From Woeseiaceae bacterium (GTDB lineage: Bacteria > Pseudomonadota > Gammaproteobacteria > Steroidobacterales > Woeseiaceae): a stretch of 64,000 nucleotides of DNA. The notes under the pieces are model-generated. The model was not told the DNA's origin. It worked only from the letters and a program-made list of their open reading frames with translations, and searched no databases. The stretch lies in assembly GCA_028277185.1 (NCBI GenBank), contig JANQGQ010000011.1:1-64000 (forward strand), in the 5' to 3' direction. Shown here piece after piece: positions 55,493-64,000 of this stretch. Both the position numbers and the translations under genes were made by a program. The first letter of the stretch is position 1; the number at the start of each line of letters is the position of its first letter.

Positions 55493-56464
55493 TCGGTAAC
55501 CCGGCCTGCGAACCAGGACTGAGTAGGCGTTGTAGAAGGGCCGGACGATCAGACCGAAGACGGAATCGAACCAACGTTCCTTCTCGTCGGGCAAGCCGAA
55601 GCTGAGATCCTCACGGCGCTCGGGAACGTACAGCGTTCCGAACATCCAATCCCAGATCGCCAGCGCCGATCCAAAGTTCTTGTCGTAGTGCCTGGGCTGG
55701 TCGCTGTGGTGGATCTGGTGCTGTGCGGGGCTGATGAAGATGTGCTCGATTCGGCGCCCCCATGACAACCAGATGTGACTATGTCTGAGATTCGATCCGA
55801 GGGTATCGAACAGAAAATAGCCGACGTTCACGCCCAGCACCGTGAATACGCTCAACTGGCTCCCGAAGAGACCGATGAACACACCGGTCGTCACGCCGAT
55901 GAGGGCCGCGGCAGACACCCGGGAAGTCAGTAGATACACCGGGTGTTCCCGATAGAGCGTAATCGGCGTCAGAACCTCCGCAGAGTGGTGTACTTTGTGA
56001 AACTCCCACAGGAACGGCACGCGGTGAAACATGTAGTGAACAGCGTAACGCCTAAAGTCGTCCGCGAAGAAAAGACACACGGTGTACGCGAGGCCAGCAA
56101 TTACCGGGGACGTGTCCGTAAGCTCTACGGACGTAAGCGACTGGAGCGCATCGGCGACCAAAGCACCCACCGTCGCGGCGGAAAGCAGAACCGGGCCGAC
56201 TACCGCCGTCCAGAATGGCACGACGATAATGAAGAAGCGGTAGTCGACGAGTGCCGACTTGTTGAACCATACCGACCTGGGGAAGAGGAATCTGACGAAA
56301 CCCTTCAGCGAAAGGGGCTCGCCCTCGTTCCGGTAGCGCAAGTACGAAACGCCCGCCAGGAGAAGGGCAGACAGCAGAAACAGCCAGTAGATCCTTACGC
56401 CGGCGTGATAGTAGCGGAAGGCGAAATCCACGGCCTCACGCCAGAATATGCCTAACTCGATCAC
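55469..56464 (-). CDS. Sterol desaturase/fatty-acid hydroxylase-fold membrane protein
   Basis: This 331-residue protein starts at a GTG (56464). It has 4-5 membrane segments and di-iron His motifs: HYMFHRVPF, FHKVHHSAE and HQIHHSDQP, plus HSHIW. The family hydroxylates or desaturates sterols, fatty acids and related lipids. The neighbouring genes suggest a lipid carrier or acyl substituent, but no substrate can be read from sequence. Confidence 0.88.
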   Translation of the reverse strand: MIELGIFWREAVDFAFRYYHAGVRIYWLFLLSALLLAGVSYLRYRNEGEPLSLKGFVRFLFPRSVWFNKSALVDYRFFIIVVPFWTAVVGPVLLSAATVGALVADALQSLTSVELTDTSPVIAGLAYTVCLFFADDFRRYAVHYMFHRVPFLWEFHKVHHSAEVLTPITLYREHPVYLLTSRVSAAALIGVTTGVFIGLFGSQLSVFTVLGVNVGYFLFDTLGSNLRHSHIWLSWGRRIEHIFISPAQHQIHHSDQPRHYDKNFGSALAIWDWMFGTLYVPERREDLSFGLPDEKERWFDSVFGLIVRPFYNAYSVLVRRPGYRSGGFESR

Positions 56465-56805
56465 GTATTGCCCCTGAACCGGCCACGCCGCTCACCTGTA
56501 GTTTCGCAGACGGCTAAAGCGACGGTCGGGATTTGATCGTTTTTCGACGCGAATTGAGTGCTGGTTCACTGAGCGATATGTGTGGTAGTTCACTGACGCA
56601 TCGCGCGGCGATTTCTACACTAACAAGTCGTGCACCGACATAGTACCATCCCGCCATGCGACTCCGGCAGGATGCCGCCGTCGATGCACGATGCATCCGG
56701 AAACCCACAGGCAAATTCTGCAGGATTGAGAGGAAGAGGGCTCATGCGCTCGCGAGTCGCTGAATCTGCTGCCCCGATCCAGTGCAGCGGCCGGAGAATA
56801 CAGTA
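56465..56805. other. 341-base divergent intergenic region with GTTCACTGA repeat
   Basis: No gene is supported. GTTCACTGA occurs at 56564-56572 and 56588-56596, 24 bases apart start to start. The promoters of the hydroxylase and flippase genes must lie here. Confidence 0.55.
56564..56596. repeat. Nine-base direct repeat GTTCACTGA x2
   Basis: Two perfect copies with a 15-base gap (56564-56572, 56588-56596). It may be a binding site for a regulator on one face of the helix (a 24-base period is about two turns plus a bit), or chance. Confidence 0.5.
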
Positions 56806-58044
56806 GTGTCGAATCCGCGAGGCCTCGCGAGACTTTTCAAGTCGCTGCTCAGTGCACCAACCACCAGATCCGCCCTGCTGTATGGCCTCATGGGCATCGG
56901 GTTTTCCGGCGCTCACCTGCTGCTGGCCAAATTTCTGCCGATTGCAGAATACGCCGTCATTACGTTGACCCTGGCCATACTCAACCTCGCGAAACAGTTC
57001 GGCCCGGTTGGAGCGCAGGGCGTGGTGCTGCGACAGCAGCTACCCCCGCACCGCTCCATGCTGATCAGAGTCATCGTCTCGGCTGCAATCTTCGGGGTCG
57101 TGGTCGCGGTGGCGGCCGCCGCCGTGTACGGCCTCGACACATCGTTGGTTTTGCTAATTGCCGCGGGAAGCGTCGCGGGAAGCTCGACCGTGGTCGCGGC
57201 AACCTATCTCCAAAGCAAACTCAAACTGGGCCGCGGGATCATCCTGGGTCAGTGCGGAAACATCTTCACGCTGCTGGCCGCCGTCACGATCATACTCGTC
57301 GACCTGAAGTCGGCCGCTGTTGCAATCGGCGTAGTCGTGCTGGGCTACGCCGGGGTCGCATTCTGGAGTTGGTCGCGGTTGCTCGGAGGTCGCGCGGGCG
57401 ATTCGACGACTCAGGACTACTCGTGGCGTGAAGCTCTCGGCTTTTTGCTCGTGAGCGGCGCCGTACCGTTTCTCGCTCAGTCGGAACGCCTGTTGATACC
57501 GCAGCTGCTGTCGCTCGAAGACCTGGCCACCTACGGCGTCCTCGCAGCCATCATCATCTCGCCCTACCGGACGCTTCAGATGGGGGCCGCGTTTGCGACG
57601 CTCCCCCGGCTTCGGGCCGCGGACTCCATTCACGAGCAGCGACTGTTGCTGAAGAAGGAAGCGCTCATTCTGCTGGTACTGGTGCTTGCGGGCGCCTTGC
57701 TTCTGGCCTGGCTGACGCCGCTCCTGATCAAACTGATCTACCAGGACAAGTTCGCCATCGACGACGGTTTGATTCTGGCCGCGATCGGCGTGGGCGCGAT
57801 CAGGAGTTTCTGCGGCCTCGCCAAAGGCGCCGCACTCGCTCTGTGTCCGACGGAGCAACTGTCGTCGATGGGCTATCTGATCTGGCTGTGTCCCGCCATC
57901 GCGGTAGCCGGCGCCGCGTTCGGCGCAGAGTGGGGGCTGACCGGCCTCGTTCTCGGCATAGGGAGCGGTTGGGTCGCCATGCTGCTCGTCTATGCGGTCC
58001 TCGCCGCGCCCCAACTGCGATTGCGGCCTGTCGAAAGCGGTTAA
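56806..58044 (+). CDS. MOP-type polysaccharide flippase (paralogue of 60786-62015)
   Basis: This 412-residue membrane protein has about 12 segments. The GTG start at 56806 is preceded by GGAG at 56792; the frame is open from 56782. The shared motifs with the gene at 60786-62015 are ERLLIPQLLSLEDLATYGVLAA and the parallel ERLMIPTLLSIEQLATF. Both are unlike Wzx at 36202. Probably it moves a lipid-linked glycan. Confidence 0.82.
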   Translation: MSNPRGLARLFKSLLSAPTTRSALLYGLMGIGFSGAHLLLAKFLPIAEYAVITLTLAILNLAKQFGPVGAQGVVLRQQLPPHRSMLIRVIVSAAIFGVVVAVAAAAVYGLDTSLVLLIAAGSVAGSSTVVAATYLQSKLKLGRGIILGQCGNIFTLLAAVTIILVDLKSAAVAIGVVVLGYAGVAFWSWSRLLGGRAGDSTTQDYSWREALGFLLVSGAVPFLAQSERLLIPQLLSLEDLATYGVLAAIIISPYRTLQMGAAFATLPRLRAADSIHEQRLLLKKEALILLVLVLAGALLLAWLTPLLIKLIYQDKFAIDDGLILAAIGVGAIRSFCGLAKGAALALCPTEQLSSMGYLIWLCPAIAVAGAAFGAEWGLTGLVLGIGSGWVAMLLVYAVLAAPQLRLRPVESG

Positions 58045-58126
58045 AATCCGCCGGGATCGACTACCATACGGCTGCAGGTTGCACTGACACGACGATCTGA
58101 CGAAAGCGGACAATGCAGACAACGAC

Positions 58127-59062
58127 ATGAAAGCAAATACAACGACACACGACCGGAGCGGGCGCGATGAGCTTGCGGCAGGGCGCCGCGGCAACGGCGC
58201 CGGCCATGTCCTGTTCGTCGACACGCACGTGCACATACGCACGTGTTTCCCGCGCGAACAGGTCTTCGATTCGGCGGCCGCCAGTTTCGCCGCGGCCGCT
58301 CAGGAACTCGGCCGCGAGTCCTACACCGGTGTCCTGATGCTCACCGAGTCCGCTACGGAAAACGCCTTCAAGGCACTGGCGGAATGCACCGGCACCCCCG
58401 GCCAGCCGGTAACACTCGATGGCTGGGGTAGCTGGCAGGGATCCATGTGTAAAGATGGTCGCTCGATACTCCTGACGCGGGATAACCCGGATTCGCCCGC
58501 TTGCATAGTCGTGGTTGCCGGCCGCCAGATCGACACGTCCGAGCGCCTCGAGGTGTCGGTGCTGGGTTCCGACACCTTCATCCCGGACGGCTTGCCGATA
58601 GAGGAAGTCTTGAGCAGAGCGAGTTCGGAAGACACCTACCAGATCCTCCCGTGGGCACCCGGCAAATGGTCGCTCGCGCGGGGGCGCATGCTGGATGCCC
58701 TCCTCGACCGCCAGGCCGAACTCGGGTTTGCACTCGGCGATAACGGCGGACGGCCCTGGATATGGCCGACGCCCGGTCATATCCGCAAAGCCCGACGGCA
58801 CGGCATTCCGGTTTTTCCGGGCAGCGATCCACTGCCGTTCGTACCCGAACTCCGGCGGATGGGCAGTTGCGGCGTGACCGTGGCGGGCGGAATCGACGAG
58901 AATGCTCCCGCAAGTGGGTTGATCGGGCTGTTTCGCACCCGCGGCCGCGACCTCGAGACCTACGGCCGACTGGCAAACCCGGTGTCCTTTTTCAGCAACG
59001 AAATCACGATGCAGTTGACGAAGGGCAAGCGTAAACGAGCCGCCGCGGCGCGTAAGAGCTGA
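58127..59062 (+). CDS. PHP/amidohydrolase-like protein, function unknown
   Basis: This 311-residue protein has a metal-hydrolase opening LFVDTHVHIRTCF near residue 29 and a later GIPVFPGSDPLPF, HxH and DP motifs suggesting a metal site. It lacks a signal peptide. The basic C-tail KGKRKRAAAARKS could bind nucleic acid or membrane. It lies between the flippase and the GlpD-like gene on the same strand, probably one operon. Confidence 0.7.
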   Translation: MKANTTTHDRSGRDELAAGRRGNGAGHVLFVDTHVHIRTCFPREQVFDSAAASFAAAAQELGRESYTGVLMLTESATENAFKALAECTGTPGQPVTLDGWGSWQGSMCKDGRSILLTRDNPDSPACIVVVAGRQIDTSERLEVSVLGSDTFIPDGLPIEEVLSRASSEDTYQILPWAPGKWSLARGRMLDALLDRQAELGFALGDNGGRPWIWPTPGHIRKARRHGIPVFPGSDPLPFVPELRRMGSCGVTVAGGIDENAPASGLIGLFRTRGRDLETYGRLANPVSFFSNEITMQLTKGKRKRAAAARKS

Positions 59063-59105
59063 CGCCGAAGCCGACATCGTACGGACGGACGACGACTGAA
59101 CGGAC

Positions 59106-60797
59106 ATGGAAGCCGTGGACCGACGCAGCAGCGACCTGGAAAACCAGCAGTTCGATCTCGTCATCGTCGGCGGCGGCATATACGGTATCTGCGCCGCCCG
59201 CGAAGCCGCGCTGCAAGGCCTTAGCGTCTGCCTGCTCGAGAAAGACGACTTCGGTGCATCGACCTCGAGTAACAGCCTGAAGATCATTCACGGCGGATTG
59301 CGGTATCTGCAGAACCTCGACATTCGCCGTATGCGCGAGTCGATCCGTGAGCGCCGCGCCATGCTCCGCCTCGCCCCCCATCTGGTTCGCCCGATGCCTT
59401 TTGCCATCCCCTGCTACGGTCACTGGCTGCGGGGACGTGAAGTGATGGCAGGCGCGCTGGTGGCGAACGCCGTGGTCAGCGCCGATCGCAACGTCGGGGT
59501 GATGCCGGAGAATCGGCTGCCGGCCGGACACCTGCTTTCGAGGAAGCGGCTCGAAGAACTGATTCCCGAACTCCCCGAGCCCGGCTGTGTCGGCGGTGCC
59601 GTCTGGTACGACGGCCAGGCTACGAACACCGAAAGGCTTGCCGTCGCCTTCCTCGAGGCGGCCCAGGCGTCCGGCGCCCGCTTGTTCAATCATGTCCGGG
59701 TCACCGGCTTCCTGAAGTCCGGGGACCGGGTCGTGGGAGTCGAAGCGACCGACGAGCTTAGCCAGGAAGCCATCCGGATTCGATCACGGCTCGTACTCAA
59801 TGCCGCAGGTCCGTGGGTGGACGAGCTGCTCGACAGTCTGCCCGGCGGCGCTCGCCGGCAATACTTCACCCCGTCGAAGGCCATGAACCTGGTCACCCGC
59901 CGTCTGTTTTCGGACCATGCCGCGGCCATACCCTTCCTGGCCGGATACGACGATGCGCAGGCAGTGTTCGACAAGAAGAGCCTCCATTTTTTCGTGGTCC
60001 CATGGAAGGCATACTCGCTTATCGGCACGCGCCATCTGCCCTGGTCGGGCCGGCCGGACGATTTCCGGATCGAAAGACGCGATGTCGAACGATTCCTCGC
60101 CGAGATCAACGAGGCGTACCCGGCCGCGCGCCTTACGCTCGCCGACGTACACCGGGTCTACGGCGGGGTGCTGCCGGCGCTGCCGCCGGAGACGGGTTCG
60201 GACGTCCAGATCGCCAAGCAATACACTCTGGTCGACCACGAGACGGCAGACGGCGTGCCGGGGCTGATTACGATGCTCGGCGTCAAGTGGACGACCGCCA
60301 GAGACGTAGCCGAGCAAGCCATTCGCGTCGCGCTGAAGAAGCTGGGGAAACGGCCCGTTTGCGACACGTCGCGAGCGCTGCCACCAAGCGCACGATACGC
60401 CAGCTGGCAGGGACTATTGTCCGGACTGTCGGGCATTGGGGCCGGCCGCTACGACGACGCGCTGCTCGAACGACTCGCGGAGAGCCACGGCGCAAACGCC
60501 GTAGCACTGCTCGAAAGCGCCGTTGCCGACGAGCGGCTGGGCGCGGTCATCGAAACGGACGATGCCGCCCTGCCCGTGCTGGCTGCGGAGGTAGAGACGG
60601 CAGTTCGTTCCGAGTGGGCACGTGGACTCGACGACATCGTGTTGCGCCGCACTGAAATCGCGATTGGCGGCCATCCGGGAACCGCGGCTCTGGAGGCAAT
60701 CGCTCGTATCGCCGCAACCGCGGCAGGCTGGGATAAACAAAACATCCACGCACAGATCGACAGGACTGAGTCAGCGCTCGACAGACTAACCGTTTGA
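59106..60797 (+). CDS. GlpD-like FAD-dependent dehydrogenase
   Basis: This 563-residue protein has the FAD-binding LVIVGGGIYGICAAREAAL motif, the GlpD signature STSSNSLKIIHGGLRYL and LNAAGPWVDELLD. It resembles aerobic glycerol-3-phosphate dehydrogenase. The place in a glycan region rather than a glp operon suggests a role in making glycerol-phosphate or an oxidised polyol for the glycan, or it may be a plain GlpD. It ends 12 bases inside the converging flippase gene. Confidence 0.85.
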   Translation: MEAVDRRSSDLENQQFDLVIVGGGIYGICAAREAALQGLSVCLLEKDDFGASTSSNSLKIIHGGLRYLQNLDIRRMRESIRERRAMLRLAPHLVRPMPFAIPCYGHWLRGREVMAGALVANAVVSADRNVGVMPENRLPAGHLLSRKRLEELIPELPEPGCVGGAVWYDGQATNTERLAVAFLEAAQASGARLFNHVRVTGFLKSGDRVVGVEATDELSQEAIRIRSRLVLNAAGPWVDELLDSLPGGARRQYFTPSKAMNLVTRRLFSDHAAAIPFLAGYDDAQAVFDKKSLHFFVVPWKAYSLIGTRHLPWSGRPDDFRIERRDVERFLAEINEAYPAARLTLADVHRVYGGVLPALPPETGSDVQIAKQYTLVDHETADGVPGLITMLGVKWTTARDVAEQAIRVALKKLGKRPVCDTSRALPPSARYASWQGLLSGLSGIGAGRYDDALLERLAESHGANAVALLESAVADERLGAVIETDDAALPVLAAEVETAVRSEWARGLDDIVLRRTEIAIGGHPGTAALEAIARIAATAAGWDKQNIHAQIDRTESALDRLTV

Positions 60798-62015
60798 CCC
60801 GGCCACGCGGGCCCGATGGCCGGCCCGAAGGCTTGATAAGACCAGAAACGTCGCTACTGCCGCGCGCAACAGCCATCCCGACGCCACGCCGAACACGACG
60901 CCGGCCAGCCCCCACCGTGCGCCGATCCACGCCGCAACGATACCCGCAACGACGGCAAGCCAACTCGCACACGTCAACACCAACAAGGTTCTGCGATCCG
61001 CGATCGCCGTGACGGCCGCCGACGTGAAGGCGCTCAAGACCTTCGCGAAACCAGCGGTGATCGCCGCGAGAACCAGGGGCTGGCCCAGAGTGTATTTGTT
61101 GCCGACGACGAGCGTGATCAGGTACGGCGCAACAAACCAGAGCACGACGCCGCCGATTAGTGTGACCCCGAGTATCTGGAGCCCTTCCAGCGCGAAGGCC
61201 CTCTGCCGCTGGCTCGTCGACGCGGCGGCTCTCATCCGGGGAAGCACGGCGTAGGTCGCAGCCAGTTGCAGGACGCGAAACGGTGCCCCGACGGTTGCCG
61301 CCAACACGGCGAATGTCGCCAGCTGTTCAATGCTCAACAGCGTCGGGATCATCAATCGCTCGAGCTGCATCATGATCAGGTCGGCACCCGTCGCGCCCAC
61401 GGCGATCAGGCCTTCCTTCCATGGAAGCGGCCCCGTGTCTGTGTACCCCCTGCTCTTCACGACCGATCGCCAGCCGACAATCGCCGACACCAGGTAGCCG
61501 GCGGCGATGACCAGAACGGCCAACCATGCCACCTCCGCCCCACTCAGGATTACTACCGTTGTGGCCACGACGAGCACGAGATTCGTATTCTGAGACAGCA
61601 ACAGGGAAGCCGCCGAAAGATGTCGGCTCTGGTAGTACGCAGCGGCAATCCAGTTTGCCGATCCGGCGATCGCACCGAGGCAAAACAGAATCACCAGGCT
61701 CAGGTCGAGGCCGTAGTACAAGCGACCGAACAAGGCGAACGGGACTGCTACGAGCGTCGCACTCAGCAATGTGCGATACAGGATCGCCCGACCCAGTTCC
61801 AACCGGTGACGATTGATCAGGACATCGATCCCGGCCGGCCCTATCGGCACGGCGATGCTCAGAAACGCCAGCACGAGCGCCAGGCTGCCATACTCCACCG
61901 GCGTCATGAAGCGCGCCAGCATCAGATTGCTGAGCGTGAAGCCAATGCCCGACGCACCAAAAACCCCCGCGACGCGAAGCGTGCTGGGTCCGCTGTTGTT
62001 TTTGGTCAAAGACAA
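60786..62015 (-). CDS. MOP-type polysaccharide flippase (paralogue of 56806-58044)
   Basis: This protein has about 12 membrane segments. The frame is open to 62135, but a TTG at 62015 gives 409 residues, matching the paralogue's 412; no good Shine-Dalgarno is seen at either, so the start is uncertain. Motifs include FGASGIGFTLSNLMLARFM and ERLMIPTLLSIEQLATF. It is convergent with the GlpD-like gene. Confidence 0.78.
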   Translation of the reverse strand: MSLTKNNSGPSTLRVAGVFGASGIGFTLSNLMLARFMTPVEYGSLALVLAFLSIAVPIGPAGIDVLINRHRLELGRAILYRTLLSATLVAVPFALFGRLYYGLDLSLVILFCLGAIAGSANWIAAAYYQSRHLSAASLLLSQNTNLVLVVATTVVILSGAEVAWLAVLVIAAGYLVSAIVGWRSVVKSRGYTDTGPLPWKEGLIAVGATGADLIMMQLERLMIPTLLSIEQLATFAVLAATVGAPFRVLQLAATYAVLPRMRAAASTSQRQRAFALEGLQILGVTLIGGVVLWFVAPYLITLVVGNKYTLGQPLVLAAITAGFAKVLSAFTSAAVTAIADRRTLLVLTCASWLAVVAGIVAAWIGARWGLAGVVFGVASGWLLRAAVATFLVLSSLRAGHRARVAGSNG

Positions 62016-62129
62016 GGCGGGATGTGGAAGCCGGTTAGCCCGGACAGGCCGTTCGGGCCCGACAGCGTGATCAAACCGAAGAGTTCTTTTACCATGCCGA
62101 ACACCGGTCACCCTCAAGACGGCGAGAAT

Positions 62130-62633
62130 ATGCAAAATCGAACACGGTTCCTAGGAAACACACTGAGCCTCCTGCTCTTCGTGATGATCGGCATACAACT
62201 CGTTCTTGCTTATGTCCTCGTATCTCAGCGAGCCGGTGTTGGTGACAACCTGCTCATCTCAATTCTGAGCGCCAACTGGCTGGTGTGGATCGCCGTATTC
62301 GTTTGCAATTACGCGCTCGTCAGCTGCGGGACCGTAGCCGTTCGGTACGAGCATTCGAGGATATGGGTGAACCGCCCGGAGTTCGGGTTTCGTGTCCTGA
62401 TGCACGTATTGATCAACTGGTCCGCAGCTGGATGGACGCTCGTAGCGGGATGGGCGATTCACGGCAGAGCACTGTCCGACTCGCTTGCCTGGCTGGTGAT
62501 CGCCGCATCCGTAGCCGTCTGGATCGGCTTCAACCTTCGTCACCGGCGTATGAACAGAGCGCGCAACCTGACGATCAGCACAGGCTTCGCCGCCGTGTTG
62601 ATGGCGGGATCGACCGCGCTACTCCTGTTCTGA
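62130..62633 (+). CDS. Small four-segment membrane protein, unknown function
   Basis: This ~167-residue protein has four hydrophobic segments (about 10-30, 45-65, 88-108, 117-135) with short loops. An in-frame ATG at 62094 would add 12 residues. It is divergent from the flippase gene and convergent with the epimerase, where a long hairpin lies. No family recognised; the topology is reminiscent of GtrA-like proteins but motif support is lacking. Confidence 0.65.
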   Translation: MQNRTRFLGNTLSLLLFVMIGIQLVLAYVLVSQRAGVGDNLLISILSANWLVWIAVFVCNYALVSCGTVAVRYEHSRIWVNRPEFGFRVLMHVLINWSAAGWTLVAGWAIHGRALSDSLAWLVIAASVAVWIGFNLRHRRMNRARNLTISTGFAAVLMAGSTALLLF

Positions 62634-62640
62634 CGCGATC

Positions 62641-62665
62641 CGTCGCGATGGTTCTCATCGCGACG
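62641..62665. terminator. Ten-bp-stem hairpin between converging genes
   Basis: CGTCGCGATG and CATCGCGACG form a perfect 10-bp stem with a GTTCT loop, between the stops of the membrane protein and the epimerase. No T run follows on either strand, so it may be a bidirectional or Rho-assisted terminator. Confidence 0.55.
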
Positions 62666-62674
62666 ATGAGCCCC

Positions 62675-63658
62675 TCAAAGGTAGCCGTGTTCCAGATACC
62701 AGTCGCCGGTCTGTTTGAGCCCGTCCGCAAGCGACATCCTCGGGTCGTAGCCCAGCTCTCGCCTGGCCTTCTCGATCGAGAATCCGCGGTTGGTCGTATA
62801 CCACTCGGCGCGCCGTCTGAACAAAGGCGGGGTTATCCCAAAGGGTTTGCACAACCACTCGACGATGACGGACAGCGCGAGAAACGGCGCATAAGGAAAG
62901 CGCAGTATCCGCACGTCGACACCGATCGATTCCGCGGTCATCCTGACCAGCCGGTTCAGTGAAACGTACTCCTCGTCACCGATGAGGTACGTCTGGCCCA
63001 GGGCTTCGGGCCTTTCACTCGCCTTCAGAAACGCGTCGTTGAGATTGTCGACGTGCACTGGATGATAGTGCACGTTCCCGGAACCGAACATCGGAAACCA
63101 ACCTCTCTTCGCAAACTTGTAGATCATCAGGTACCGGCCCGTATCTCCGGGCCCGTAGATCGCCGTGGGCCTCAGGATCACACTGGGAAGCCCCTTCTCG
63201 TGAAACTCCAGCACGACTTCTTCGCCTTCGTACTTGGTCACCGAGTAATAGTCTTTGGGCGCAATCGGTCCGCTTTCGTCCATCGGCGGTTCCTCGACCA
63301 GACCGTGAACGCCCTCGGTCGACGTGTACACAAACCGTCCCACGCCGTTGTTCAGCGATGCCTGCGCCAGCTGTCGCGTCCCTTCGATGTTTACCTTCCG
63401 GTAGGCCTCTTTCGACAGGTCGACCGTGCGAAAGGCCGCCGCCAGATGGAACACTACGTCCTGGCCCTGCGTCAGTTTGTCGCATAACTCGAAGTCGTAT
63501 ATCTGCCCGTAGTGGAGCTTTGCTCCCTTCGCTTCCAGCTCTTCGTCGAAGATCCCCTTCTGTACGTCGAGTACGGTCACCTCGTGGCCCCGATCGAGGA
63601 GAAACCGCACCAAATGGCTGCCGGTAAACCCCGTACCGCCCGTAACCAGACACTTCAT
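62675..63658 (-). CDS. NAD-dependent epimerase/dehydratase (extended SDR)
   Basis: This 327-residue SDR has TGGTGFTGSHLVRFLL and the catalytic YYSVTKYEGE (YxxxK), plus RPTAIYGPGD. It resembles 3-beta-HSD-like or dTDP-4-dehydrorhamnose-type reductases more than GalE. Nucleotide-sugar or lipid substrate unknown. It lies on the minus strand, with 277 bases before the next (plus-strand) gene. Confidence 0.87.
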   Translation of the reverse strand: MKCLVTGGTGFTGSHLVRFLLDRGHEVTVLDVQKGIFDEELEAKGAKLHYGQIYDFELCDKLTQGQDVVFHLAAAFRTVDLSKEAYRKVNIEGTRQLAQASLNNGVGRFVYTSTEGVHGLVEEPPMDESGPIAPKDYYSVTKYEGEEVVLEFHEKGLPSVILRPTAIYGPGDTGRYLMIYKFAKRGWFPMFGSGNVHYHPVHVDNLNDAFLKASERPEALGQTYLIGDEEYVSLNRLVRMTAESIGVDVRILRFPYAPFLALSVIVEWLCKPFGITPPLFRRRAEWYTTNRGFSIEKARRELGYDPRMSLADGLKQTGDWYLEHGYL

Positions 63659-63935
63659 TCAGATCTCCTCAAAACTTCGGTTTCTCGATTCCCGGCTTCG
63701 GCGGCCAACGTGGCGAGGAGCCGGTTGTACTGCCGCCGGATTTCGGGTGCCAATTGTATATGAGGTCGAAAAGCGATTCTCGTCGTGTACGGATTCCGGC
63801 GGTGCGGAACACGGCCGAGGTCGCACAAATCCGGTTAAGCACTACAAGAGTGCCGACGATGATATAGCGTGAAGTGAGTCAAACGACACGGTAAACTGCC
63901 GGTTCGGAAAACCTCGCGTTGGACAGAGGAAAACG

Positions 63936-64000
63936 ATGGCAATCAGACGGGTATTCGGACTTCCCCCGCTTGCCATAATGGCGGCAGCTCTGCTCGGAGT
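63936..64000 (+). CDS. 5' end of a secreted or membrane protein (cut by window)
   Basis: An ATG at 63936 with AGAGGA upstream opens a frame reading MAIRRVFGLPPLAIMAAALL up to the edge. This looks like a signal peptide or first membrane segment. Nothing more can be said. Confidence 0.55.
   Translation, partial: MAIRRVFGLPPLAIMAAALLG

Overview
The window looks like the chromosome of a GC-rich gammaproteobacterium. The main clue is a GlrK / QseG-like / GlrR (QseEGF-type) three-gene set. Two Fur-type sites, bacterioferritin with its ferredoxin, and a PEP-CTERM protein with a PrsR-type regulator fit a free-living, biofilm- or floc-forming lineage. I cannot name the genus.

Layout. Positions 1-1270 hold the edge of an IS110-family element. 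1272-7802 hold a large PAS/GAF/GGDEF/EAL c-di-GMP enzyme and a two-gene lipoprotein operon that includes an HExxH metalloprotease-like protein. 8060-14050 hold galE, glrK-qseG-glrR and, facing them, a PrsR-type sigma54 activator. 14235-21828 are largely iron- and secretion-related: a Fur-box TonB receptor, a lipoprotein with an internal repeat, a subtilisin-like protease, and bfd/bfr with a Fur box. 21953-22743 hold a PEP-CTERM protein behind a consensus sigma54 promoter. Two unknown secreted proteins and tRNA-Glu follow.

24703-49497 is a surface-polysaccharide locus. It has WbpB, WbpD, WbpE and WbpI homologues, which together convert UDP-GlcNAcA to UDP-ManNAc3NAcA (the WbpA step is not in the window). 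It also has Wzx, Wzy, Wzz, five GT4-type glycosyltransferases, two deacetylase or toroid-type modifying enzymes, a fused oxidoreductase, and a KAS III-ACP-GNAT acyl module. Most genes of the 35.1-48.5 kb run overlap by ATGA or GTGA, so they are probably translationally coupled. A MarR-like EPS regulator lies at the head. The same inverted repeat, CGTTCA-N5-TGAACG, occurs upstream of the regulator and upstream of the wbpE-led operon, and I propose it as a shared operator. Just after wbpD there is a short decayed copy of a wbpE 5' end, which marks a past rearrangement.

49710-63658 is a second, less familiar glycan/lipid region: tRNA-Ala, two GT2 paralogues (one without its DxD motif), a GT4, a ChbG/HpnK-type deacetylase, a CapK/PaaK-like adenylate-forming enzyme, a sterol-desaturase-fold hydroxylase, two paralogous flippases, a PHP/amidohydrolase-like protein, a GlpD-like FAD enzyme, a small membrane protein and an SDR epimerase. 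The window ends in the first codons of a secreted protein.
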